From contig NZ_SSXA01000017.1 in the NCBI RefSeq assembly GCF_021698975.1, positions 1 to 56,456 on the forward strand: a stretch of DNA of 56,456 nt, read 5' to 3'. The notes under the pieces were generated by a model. That model made no database searches, was not told where the DNA came from, and saw nothing but the letters and a program-made list of their open reading frames with translations. This document shows, one piece after another, positions 50,118 to 56,456 of the stretch; position 1 is the stretch's first letter; each line of letters starts with the position of its first letter. A program made the translations under genes and the position numbers. The DNA comes from Blastococcus sp. KM273128. Lineage in GTDB: Bacteria > Actinomycetota > Actinomycetes > Mycobacteriales > Geodermatophilaceae.

Positions 50118-50217
50118 GCGGGTGTCGGTGCCCACCGGTGCCCCGCCGGAAGCGCCGCCGGGCCGGCGGACGCGCGCGCCGTGACAGCCCGCGCAGCCGC
50201 CGGTGCGGAACGCCAGG

Positions 50218-50733
50218 TCAGCCGCTGACCTCCACCAGGTCGACCACGAAGACGAGCGTCGAGCCGCCCGGGATCGGCCCGCGGTCCTGGTCGCCGTAGC
50301 CCAGCTCGCTGGGGATGGTGATCACGCGGCGGCCACCGACCTGCATGCCGGCGATGCCCTGCTCGAAGCCCGGGATCACCTGGCCGGCACCGAGGGTCAC
50401 CGGCAGCGTCTCGTCCGCGCCGCGGCTCCAGGACGAGTCGAACTCCTCGCCCGTCTCGTAGAAGCCGCCGACGTACTTCACCGCGACGGTGGTGCCCTCC
50501 ACGGCCTCCTCGCCGCCGCCCCGGACGACGTCCTCGACGACGAGCTCGGTCGGGGCCGGGGCGTCCGAGGCCGGGACCTGCGGGGCCTCCGAGAGGTCGG
50601 TGCTGATCTGCTCGGCGACCACCGAGGTCGGCTCCTGGATCGAGGAGCCGGTCCCGTCCTCCCCGCCGCAGGCGGTCAGCACGAGGGCGAGGGCGAGGGC
50701 GAGCAGGGTGCCGGGCACGGTGCGGCGGGTCAT
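50218..50733 (-). CDS. FKBP-type peptidyl-prolyl isomerase lipoprotein
   Basis: Extracytoplasmic folding factor of 171 residues. The signal peptide ends in a lipobox (LVLTACGG, Cys about residue 22), followed by a disordered linker and an FKBP domain (about 65-170): VKYVGGFYETGEEFDSSW, LPVTLGAGQVIPGFEQGIAGM, PSELGYGD and STLVFVVDLVEV. The catalytic-pocket residues look intact. ATG at 50733 has AGGAG 7-11 nt upstream. Confidence 0.95.
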   Translation of the reverse strand: MTRRTVPGTLLALALALVLTACGGEDGTGSSIQEPTSVVAEQISTDLSEAPQVPASDAPAPTELVVEDVVRGGGEEAVEGTTVAVKYVGGFYETGEEFDSSWSRGADETLPVTLGAGQVIPGFEQGIAGMQVGGRRVITIPSELGYGDQDRGPIPGGSTLVFVVDLVEVSG

Positions 50734-50864
50734 CGGATCTCCTGGACGAGCGGGCGCTCGGATCGGGGTGGGGGACGGCCGGCGCGCGCCGCGGGCAGGG
50801 CCACGGGGCGGCGCGGCCCTGCCGCCATGCTCCCAGAGCGCGCCGCCGGGGCCGGCCAGCCCGG

Positions 50865-51194
50865 TCAGGCGGCGCCCAGGGCGTCGGCGACCCGGTGGTG
50901 CACCGCCGCCTCGCCGCCCCGGCTCTGCCGCTCCAGCGTGCGGGCGAGGGCGCGGCGCGCCCACCCGTTGCTCGGCGCCAGCTCCACCAGCCGCGCCAGC
51001 GCCGCCTCGGCCGGCCCCAGCTGCGCCGAGCCGAAGTAGGCGCGGGCCAGCAGCTCCAGCGCCGCCTCGTTGCGCGGTTCGGCGTCCACGACCGGCTGCA
51101 GGATGCGCGCCGCCGCGTCCGGCTGCCCCATGGCGAGGAGCAGGTCGGCGCGGAGGAACTCCGAGTGCAGGTCGATCTCGAACGGCTGGGTCAT
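50865..51194 (-). CDS. Small tetratricopeptide-repeat protein
   Basis: A 109-residue helical protein with about three TPR units (ADLLLAMGQPDAAARILQPV, then ALELLARAYFGSAQLGPAEA and WARRALARTLERQSRGGEA). It is a likely protein-binding adaptor of unknown partner. ATG at 51194 gives TQPFEIDLHSEFL. It lies 41 nt downstream of glgC on the same strand and is probably in the same transcript. The long overlapping frame upstream is a shadow of glgC. Confidence 0.85.
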   Translation of the reverse strand: MTQPFEIDLHSEFLRADLLLAMGQPDAAARILQPVVDAEPRNEAALELLARAYFGSAQLGPAEAALARLVELAPSNGWARRALARTLERQSRGGEAAVHHRVADALGAA

Positions 51195-51235
51195 GCCGCC
51201 TGCAACGCCCGCCCGCGGCGGCGGCTTCCCGCCGG

Positions 51236-52414
51236 TCACCCCTCCGGCTCGGGGAACCGGGCCCCCGCGGCGAGCTCGGTGCCGCCGGCGACCCGCGCCG
51301 CCCGGCCCACCAGGGTGATCTCGCCGTCGCCGCCGATCGACGCGCCCCGCCCGACGTCCACCCCGTCGTCGAGGACCGCCCGCGTCACCGTCGCGCCCGC
51401 GCGCACCCGGACGCCGGGGAGGAGCACCGAGTCGACGACGGTGGCGCCCCGCTCGACCACCACGCCCGGGGAGAGAGCCGAGCCGCGCACGTCGCCGGAG
51501 ATCCGGGTACCGCCGGCCAGCAGGCTGTTCTCGATCCTCCCGTCGTCGAGCACCCGGGCGGCGCTGTGCCGCCCGCCCCGCGTGTGCACCGGCCAGCGCG
51601 GGTCGTCGAGGTCCAGGGGCGGGTCCTCGTCGAGGAACTCGCGGTTCGTCCGCCAGTAGGACTCGATGGTGCCGACGTCGCGCCAGTAGCCGTCCAGCGG
51701 GTGGGCGCGGGCGAGCCCGTCCTTCGTCTGCGCCGGCAGCAGGTGGTCGCCGAGGTCCTCCAGGCCCTCCTCGCCGACATCGCGGCTCAGCGCCTCGAGC
51801 CGGTCCAGCGTGGGCTGCGGGGAGAAGACGAACACCTCGTTGGTCGCCGTCGTCGTCGCCGGGTCGTCGGGCTTGTAGGCGTAGCCGGTCACCCGCCCCC
51901 CCTCCCCGACCTCGACGATGCCGTAGCGGGAGGCGTCGTCCGGCTCCACCTCGGTGGTCACCATCGTCACCTCGGCACCGGAGCCCAGGTGGCTGTCGAC
52001 GACCTCGCGGTAGTCCAGCTTGTAGACGGCGTCGGAGCTCACGACCACGAGCGCGTCCGGGGCGAACTGCCGGATCAGCTCGGCCTGCCGCCACAGGCCG
52101 TCGGCGGTGCCCTCGGTGAAACCACCCCGCTCGCTGCCCTGGAACGGCGGCAGCATCATGAGGCCGCCGTTGGTGCGGTCCAGGTCCCAGGGGCGACCGC
52201 CGCCCAGGTGCTCGTTCACCGACTGCGGCTGGTACTGCACCGACACCCACACGTCGGAGATCGCCGAGTGCTCGCAGTTCGACAGCGGGAAGTCGATGAG
52301 CCGGTAGACCCCGGCGAACGGCACGGCGGGCTTGGCGCGGGTCTCGGTGAGCAGCTCCAGCCGGTTGCCCTTGCCACCGGCGAGCACGAGCACGAGGGTC
52401 CGCGGGAGCGCCAT
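51236..52414 (-). CDS. glgC: Glucose-1-phosphate adenylyltransferase
   Basis: Makes ADP-glucose for glycogen (and in mycobacteria for maltose-1-phosphate and trehalose-related glucans). The 392-residue length is normal. Visible features are the nucleotide-binding VLAGGKGNRLELLTE near the N terminus, KPAVPFAGVYRLIDFPLSNC, the glucose-1-phosphate region YWRDVGTIESYW, and a C-terminal left-handed beta-helix of hexapeptide-like repeats (RISGDVRGSALSPGVVVERG). In most homologues the loop reads GGxGxRLxPLT; here LELL replaces the Pro. ATG at 52414 is clear. Confidence 0.96.
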   Translation of the reverse strand: MALPRTLVLVLAGGKGNRLELLTETRAKPAVPFAGVYRLIDFPLSNCEHSAISDVWVSVQYQPQSVNEHLGGGRPWDLDRTNGGLMMLPPFQGSERGGFTEGTADGLWRQAELIRQFAPDALVVVSSDAVYKLDYREVVDSHLGSGAEVTMVTTEVEPDDASRYGIVEVGEGGRVTGYAYKPDDPATTTATNEVFVFSPQPTLDRLEALSRDVGEEGLEDLGDHLLPAQTKDGLARAHPLDGYWRDVGTIESYWRTNREFLDEDPPLDLDDPRWPVHTRGGRHSAARVLDDGRIENSLLAGGTRISGDVRGSALSPGVVVERGATVVDSVLLPGVRVRAGATVTRAVLDDGVDVGRGASIGGDGEITLVGRAARVAGGTELAAGARFPEPEG

Positions 52415-52459
52415 GGGCGGCTGGCTACCCCGCCGGGGGCCGGTCCACCCACCGGCCGG

Positions 52460-52954
52460 TCAGGGCCGGCGCACCGAACCCAGGAATCCCCGCACGCGCT
52501 CGCGCAGCTCGAGAGCCCGCTCCGCGACGACCTCGTCGGGGTCGCGGTCGCTCAGCCACGGCGGGATCTCCGCGCGCACCCGGGTGGAGCAGCGCAGGTC
52601 CGCGCAGATGTAGGTGCCCACGGTGTTGCCGTTGCGCCCGGCCTCACCGGTGCGGCGGGCGGTGAACAGCGAGACGGCGTCACCCGGCTGGGCGGTCTGG
52701 CAGAGCAGGCACATCGCCGTCGTGCGGCCGGACATGCTGCTCTCGGCGGCGCGGACGGCGATCCCGACGGTCTCGCCGTCGACCTGCGCGACCAGGTAGC
52801 CCCGCAGCGGCGCCTTCGGGTCGCGCCAGCCCAGCACCTCCTGCTCGGCCCAGTCGAGCCCGTCGAGGTCCTTGGGCAGCGTGAGGGTCTTCGCCTCGCC
52901 GCGCGAGCAGTTGACGAACGAGCGCCGGATCTCGGCCTCGGTCAGCGGTGTCAC
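52460..52954 (-). CDS. FusB/FBP-type treble-clef zinc-finger protein
   Basis: A 164-residue protein of the FBP C-terminal family, which includes the elongation factor G-binding FusB/FusC proteins. The zinc treble clef is CLLC followed by CADLRC with the conserved TARRTGEAGRNGNTVGTYIC between. The N-terminal TEAEIRRSFVNCSRGEAKTL is also typical. By family it may help free EF-G from stalled ribosomes and could give intrinsic fusidic acid tolerance; this is inference. GTG at 52954 is preceded by GGAGAGAAGG, preferable to the longer frame to 53062. Confidence 0.87.
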   Translation of the reverse strand: MTPLTEAEIRRSFVNCSRGEAKTLTLPKDLDGLDWAEQEVLGWRDPKAPLRGYLVAQVDGETVGIAVRAAESSMSGRTTAMCLLCQTAQPGDAVSLFTARRTGEAGRNGNTVGTYICADLRCSTRVRAEIPPWLSDRDPDEVVAERALELRERVRGFLGSVRRP

Positions 52955-53042
52955 GGGTGGTGCCTTCTCTCCTGCGGTGCGGGTGCCGGCGGAGATCATC
53001 GGCGATCCTCCCGGCGCGCTCACCTGGTTTTCCGCTGCGCGA

Positions 53043-53600
53043 TCAGGCGGGGAGCTCCCCACCGGGGCCGGCGGCCTCGGCCAGCAGCCGCTCCCGCAGT
53101 TCCGCCGGCAGCCGGTCGACGTAGACGGTGCCGTCGAGGTGGTCCACCTCGTGCTGCAGGCAGCGGGCGGCCATGCCGGTGGCCTCGATCGACACCGGGT
53201 CGCCGTGCAGGTCGACCCCGTCGACCCGGGCCCGGAAGGCGCGCGGCAGCTCGGCGTAGGGCCCGGGCACCGACAGGCAGCCCTCCTCGGTGACCTCCTC
53301 GGCGGGGTCGTCGCCGACCGGCTGGAGCACCGTCAGCACGGGGTTGACGACGTAGCCGACGACGTCCTCGCCGTCGGCGTCCGGGCAGTCGATGACGAAC
53401 ACCCGGGCGTCCACGCCGATCTGGTTGGCGGCCAGCCCGACGCCGTCGGCGGCCTCCATGCTGGCGAACATGTCGAGCACCAGCCGCCGCAGCGCGTCGT
53501 CGAACGCGGTCACCTCGGTGCAGCGGCGGTGCAGGACCGGGTTGCTGCCGTAGGTGACGATCGGCCGGGCGACGCCGTCGTAACGGCCGAACAGGCGCAT
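53043..53600 (-). CDS. def: Peptide deformylase
   Basis: Removes the formyl group from nascent N-terminal Met using a metal ion. The 185-residue product has the three motifs GVGLAANQIG, EGCLSVPG and QHEVDHLDG in order. ATG at 53600 is clear. Downstream, after 88 nt, is the FBP zinc-finger gene, also linked to translation. It is divergent from cobD with a 50-nt gap. Confidence 0.96.
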   Translation of the reverse strand: MRLFGRYDGVARPIVTYGSNPVLHRRCTEVTAFDDALRRLVLDMFASMEAADGVGLAANQIGVDARVFVIDCPDADGEDVVGYVVNPVLTVLQPVGDDPAEEVTEEGCLSVPGPYAELPRAFRARVDGVDLHGDPVSIEATGMAARCLQHEVDHLDGTVYVDRLPAELRERLLAEAAGPGGELPA

Positions 53601-53650
53601 GCGCCGATCCTAGGGAGGGGGTGCCGGCCCGGGCTTGGCACCATGGCGCG

Positions 53651-54595
53651 GTGCGCCCGAGCTCCGATCCCGCGACCGCCCTGGGGCTGGCCCTCGGCGC
53701 GCTGGCCGACCTCGCGCTCGCCGACCCGCGGCGGGGGCACCCGGTGGCCGGCTTCGGGCGGGCCGCCGCCGCGCTCGAGCGCCGAACGTGGCGCGACTCC
53801 CGCGCGGCCGGCGCCGGTCACTGGGCCCTGCTCGTCGGCGGCGCCACCGCGCTCGGGCTGGCCGCCGACCGCGCCACCCGCTCCCGCCCCGCGCTGCGGA
53901 CCGCGGTGACCGCCGCGGCGACCTGGGCCGTCCTGGGCGGCACGTCGCTCGGCCGGGTGGCCGCGCGGATGCACCGGGCCCTGGCCACCGGTGACCTGCC
54001 CGCCGCCCGGGCCACGCTGCCCGCGCTGGCCGGGCGCGACCCGAGCGGGCTCGGGTCCGGCGAGCTGGCCCGCGCGACGGTGGAGTCGGTCGCCGAGAAC
54101 ACCTCCGACGCCGCCGTCGCCCCGCTGTTCTGGGGTGCGGTTGCCGGCCTCCCGGGGCTGCTGGGCTACCGCGCGGTCAACACCCTCGACGCCATGGTCG
54201 GCCACCGGTCGCCGCGGTACGCCCGCTTCGGCTGGGCCGCCGCCCGCGCCGACGACGTCGCCAACTGGCTGCCCGCCCGGGCGACCGCGGCGCTGACGGT
54301 CGGCTGCGCGCCCCTGGTGGGCGGGTCGGCCACGGGCGCCCTGCGCGCCTGGCGCCGCGACGGCGCGGCCCACCCCAGCCCCAACTCCGGGCGCTGCGAG
54401 GCCTCGCTCGCCGGTGCGCTCGGCCTGCGCCTGGGCGGCCGCAACGTCTACGGCAGCAGGGTCGAGGAGCGGCCGGCGCTCGGGGACGGCCGGCCGCCGG
54501 TCCCCGCCGACGTCCCGCGCGCCGTGGCCCTCTCGCGCACGGTGTGGACCGCCGCGGCGACGGCGGCGGTCCTGGCCCGCCGGTCGCGCCGCTGA
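53651..54595 (+). CDS. cobD: Adenosylcobinamide-phosphate synthase CobD/CbiB
   Basis: Membrane enzyme that attaches the aminopropanol arm in cobalamin synthesis. The 314-residue product has several hydrophobic segments, DLALADPRRGHPVAGFGR near the N terminus, and the signatures VESVAENTSDAAVAPLFWGA and YRAVNTLDAMVGHRSPRY, then ADDVANWLPAR. GTG at 53651 gives the natural start; the 10-residue longer frame is not needed. No other cobalamin genes are nearby in the window. Confidence 0.94.
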   Translation: MRPSSDPATALGLALGALADLALADPRRGHPVAGFGRAAAALERRTWRDSRAAGAGHWALLVGGATALGLAADRATRSRPALRTAVTAAATWAVLGGTSLGRVAARMHRALATGDLPAARATLPALAGRDPSGLGSGELARATVESVAENTSDAAVAPLFWGAVAGLPGLLGYRAVNTLDAMVGHRSPRYARFGWAAARADDVANWLPARATAALTVGCAPLVGGSATGALRAWRRDGAAHPSPNSGRCEASLAGALGLRLGGRNVYGSRVEERPALGDGRPPVPADVPRAVALSRTVWTAAATAAVLARRSRR

Positions 54596-54783
54596 CGACG
54601 CCGGTCGAACGCGCCGCGCGGCCGGGCGAGCACCGGGAAGCCCGCCGGGTCGACGCGGGGATGGCTGGCCGGCGGATCACCCGGGCCGAGGCCACCCCGC
54701 AGCGTGACGCGGAGCGTGGCCACCGACAGGTAGCCCAGCCCGAGCAGGACCAGCAGCAGCGCGACGGTTCCGCCTGCATCCAT
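54448..54783 (-). CDS. Possible small membrane protein
   Basis: ATG at 54783 opens a 111-residue frame whose N terminus (DAGGTVALLLVLLGLGYLSV, then ATLRVTLRGG) is a convincing membrane helix, followed by a basic segment (PRGAFDRRRQRRDRR). The last part overlaps the 3' end of cobD by about 148 nt and looks like an antisense shadow, so the true protein, if real, may be shorter than the open frame suggests. It is divergent from the MocR gene (61-nt gap), a place where MocR-type regulators often control a partner. Existence is unproven. Confidence 0.4.
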   Translation of the reverse strand: MDAGGTVALLLVLLGLGYLSVATLRVTLRGGLGPGDPPASHPRVDPAGFPVLARPRGAFDRRRQRRDRRARTAAVAAAVHTVRERATARGTSAGTGGRPSPSAGRSSTLLP

Positions 54784-54844
54784 GACCAGGAGAGTGGCAT
54801 CGTCCACGCTGGCTTTTCGCAGGCCAATCCGGCATGGTGGCCGC

Positions 54845-56290
54845 ATGCCACCCGGATCGGAGCGGTCCACCGCGGCCAGAGAGCTCGCCACGCTCGTCGG
54901 CCCGGTCGCGGGGCTGCCCACGCCCCTGTACGCGGGGCTGGCGCGCCGGGTCCGCGACCTGCTGACCGCCGGGGCGCTCCCCTCGGAGGTGCGGCTCCCC
55001 GCGGAGCGCGAGCTGGCCGGCGAGCTGGACGTCAGCCGGGTCACCGTCGCCTCGGCGTACCGGGTGCTGCGCGAGGAGGGGTTCGCCCGCACCCGGCACG
55101 GGTCGGGCACCGTCACCGCGCTGCCGGAGGCGCCGTCCGGCTGGACCCCGCCGAGCACCACCCCGGGCGTGCTCGACCTGGCCCACGCGGCACCGGAGGC
55201 GGCGCCCCAGCTCCTGCCCGCCTACGAGCAGGCGCTCGCCGAGCTGCCGGCGCACCTGCCCGCCCACGGCTACGCGCCCAGCGGGCTGCCGCAGCTGCGC
55301 GCGGCGATCGCCGGCTGGTTCACCTCCCGCGGGCTGCCCACCGACGCCGACCAGGTGGTGGTGACGGCGGGCGTGGGCGACGCCGCCGCCCTCGCCCTGG
55401 ACACCCTGCTGGAGCCCGGTGACCGCGTGCTGGTCGAGCACCCCACGTACCCGGGCGCGGTGGGCCTGGTCGCGGCGGCCGGTGGGCGCTGCGTCCCGGC
55501 CGCGGTCGACCCCGCCGACCCCGACGCGCTCGTGCGCACCGCGCAGCTGGTGGCCCGGCAGAGCAGCCCCCGCCTGGCGTACCTGATGCCCGACTGCTCC
55601 AACCCCACGGGCATCGCCCTCTCGGCCGCCGGCCGGCGGCGGCTGGCGGCCACTCTCTGGCAGCACGGCGTGGTGACGCTGGCCGACGAGGTCTCCACCG
55701 GCCTGGAGCTGGACGCCCCGACCGCGCCGCCGTTCGCCGCCGGCGTGCCCGACGCGGCCACGGTGACCGTCGGGGGGCTGTCCAAGGCGGTCTGGGGCGG
55801 CCTGCGCATCGGCTGGCTGCGCACCGAGGCCGGGCTGGCCACCCGGCTGGGCGAGGCGCTGAGCCGCCGCCAGCTCTCCGTCGGGGTGCTCGACCAGCTG
55901 GCCGCCACGGTGCTCGTGCGGCAGCTGGACGAGATCCTCGAGCAGCGGCGCGCCCTGCTCCGCGAGCGGCGCGCCGTCCTGCTGGCCGAGCTCGCCGAGC
56001 AGCTGCCCGGCTGGACGGCGCCGGTCCCCACCGGCGGCCTGGCCGTGTGGTGCCGGCTGCCCCCCGGGACCAGCTCGACGGCGCTGACCGCGGCCGCCGC
56101 GGAGCACGGGCTGCTGCTCGCCGAGGGCCGCGCCTTCGGCACCGGGCACGCCTTCGACGACCACCTCCGGCTCCCGTTCACCCTGCCGCCGGACCGGCTG
56201 CGGGCCGCCGTCGGGGTGCTGGCCCGCCTGGACCGGGCGGCCCGCCCGCCCGCGGCCGCCGGGCCGCCGCGCCCGCTGACCGTCGTCTGA
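54845..56290 (+). CDS. MocR-family regulator, GntR helix-turn-helix plus aminotransferase-like domain
   Basis: A 481-residue protein. Residues about 25-90 form a GntR winged helix (LPAERELAGELDVSRVTVAS, then YRVLREEGFARTRHGSGT), and residues about 110-460 an aminotransferase class I fold with the pyridoxal phosphate Lys in GGLSKAVWGGLRIGW and the PDCSNPTGIAL segment. MocR proteins use bound PLP or a PLP adduct to switch transcription; PdxR is the best-known case. The target here cannot be read from sequence; the divergent small membrane ORF or the gene beyond 56436 are candidates. ATG at 54845 gives PPGSERSTAAREL. The longer frame begins in non-homologous sequence. Confidence 0.93.
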   Translation: MPPGSERSTAARELATLVGPVAGLPTPLYAGLARRVRDLLTAGALPSEVRLPAERELAGELDVSRVTVASAYRVLREEGFARTRHGSGTVTALPEAPSGWTPPSTTPGVLDLAHAAPEAAPQLLPAYEQALAELPAHLPAHGYAPSGLPQLRAAIAGWFTSRGLPTDADQVVVTAGVGDAAALALDTLLEPGDRVLVEHPTYPGAVGLVAAAGGRCVPAAVDPADPDALVRTAQLVARQSSPRLAYLMPDCSNPTGIALSAAGRRRLAATLWQHGVVTLADEVSTGLELDAPTAPPFAAGVPDAATVTVGGLSKAVWGGLRIGWLRTEAGLATRLGEALSRRQLSVGVLDQLAATVLVRQLDEILEQRRALLRERRAVLLAELAEQLPGWTAPVPTGGLAVWCRLPPGTSSTALTAAAAEHGLLLAEGRAFGTGHAFDDHLRLPFTLPPDRLRAAVGVLARLDRAARPPAAAGPPRPLTVV

Positions 56291-56414
56291 ACCGTGCTGG
56301 CGGGCACCGCCGGGCCGACGTACGGTCTCCGTGTTCGGGAGGTCCGGTCCCGCGTGGGGCCGGGGTGCCGGGCGTCGAGCACCCGGCGTCCCGCGCCTGC
56401 CGGTCACCGGCACG

Positions 56415-56429
56415 CCTCCGTCCTGGAGG
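56415..56429 (+). promoter_or_regulatory. Hairpin covering the ribosome binding site of the right-edge gene
   Basis: CCTCC (56415-56419) can pair with GGAGG (56425-56429) across a 5-nt loop. The second arm is the Shine-Dalgarno sequence of the ATG at 56436. Just upstream are another perfect hairpin, TGCCGGT-C-ACCGGCA at about 56399-56413, and CCGGG...CCCGG at about 56369-56387. The leader could therefore control translation, but no known riboswitch class was recognised. Confidence 0.45.
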
Positions 56430-56435
56430 TCGACC

Positions 56436-56456
56436 ATGTCCTCGCCGCCGCTGTCC
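56436..56456 (+). CDS. Start of a gene cut by the right edge
   Basis: ATG at 56436 follows TGGAGGTCGACC, a strong Shine-Dalgarno at ideal distance, and the reading SSPPLS runs to the window end. A promoter-like TACGGT lies near 56321, giving a leader of about 110 nt. The product cannot be identified from seven codons. Confidence 0.55.

Noticed and set aside
54448..54595. C-terminal part of the small membrane ORF overlapping cobD
   Set aside because: The overlapped sequence is coding on the plus strand for cobD with conserved residues; the antisense part looks like a shadow, so only the N-terminal helix is considered possibly real.

Overview
The window is very GC-rich chromosomal DNA from a high-GC actinobacterium. 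Codon use, GTG starts, 4-bp start/stop overlaps and gene order fit the Geodermatophilaceae (Blastococcus, Geodermatophilus or Modestobacter); this placement is inferred from gene content and not from a marker search. From memory, the order follows the Mycobacterium tuberculosis stretch Rv3596c (clpC1) to about Rv3662c, heavily compacted.

Region 1 (about 0.3-10.7 kb, mostly minus strand): clpC, lsr2, lysS, coaX, panD, panC, a DUF2520 oxidoreductase that may be a ketopantoate reductase, then an SDR oxidoreductase and a coiled-coil membrane protein (Rv3604c-like). This covers protein quality control, a nucleoid silencer, lysine charging and pantothenate/CoA synthesis. Region 2 (10.8-18.3 kb) looks like an accessory insertion between the Rv3604c-like and Rv3605c-like genes. 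It holds a DUF1684 protein, a complete osmolyte-type ABC importer whose binding protein appears circularly permuted, an IS110-type insertion sequence with long non-coding ends, a RibD-type reductase and an AraC-DinB fusion regulator.

Region 3 (18.4-28.4 kb) returns to the core: DUF3180, folK, folB, folP, folE, ftsH, hpt, tilS, a zinc metalloprotease and dacB run on the minus strand, then divergent ppa and one tRNA-Thr(CGU). Region 4 (28.5-42 kb): holB, an MFS transporter fused to thymidylate kinase, a tam methyltransferase wrecked by a dispersed 49-bp repeat, a second methyltransferase, topA, the proton-pumping pyrophosphatase hppA and a divergent MrfA-type helicase.

Region 5 (41.9-46.6 kb) is a Flp/Tad pilus-type operon on the minus strand (ssd, tadA, tadB, tadC, pilin-like DUF4244, tadE, TadE-like). 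It looks damaged: tadC carries a frameshift and the last gene has no stop codon near its expected end. Region 6 (46.7-56.5 kb) holds a HAD phosphatase, an aldo/keto reductase, a Fic-fold-like protein without the catalytic histidine, a histidine phosphatase, an FKBP lipoprotein, a TPR protein, glgC, a FusB-type zinc-finger protein, def, cobD and a MocR regulator. The start of a further gene lies behind a hairpin that would cover its ribosome binding site.

The points most worth a second look are the permuted binding protein, the IS110 element with its possible guide RNA, the repeat inside tam, and the decaying Tad operon. No CRISPR array, prophage or rRNA operon was seen.
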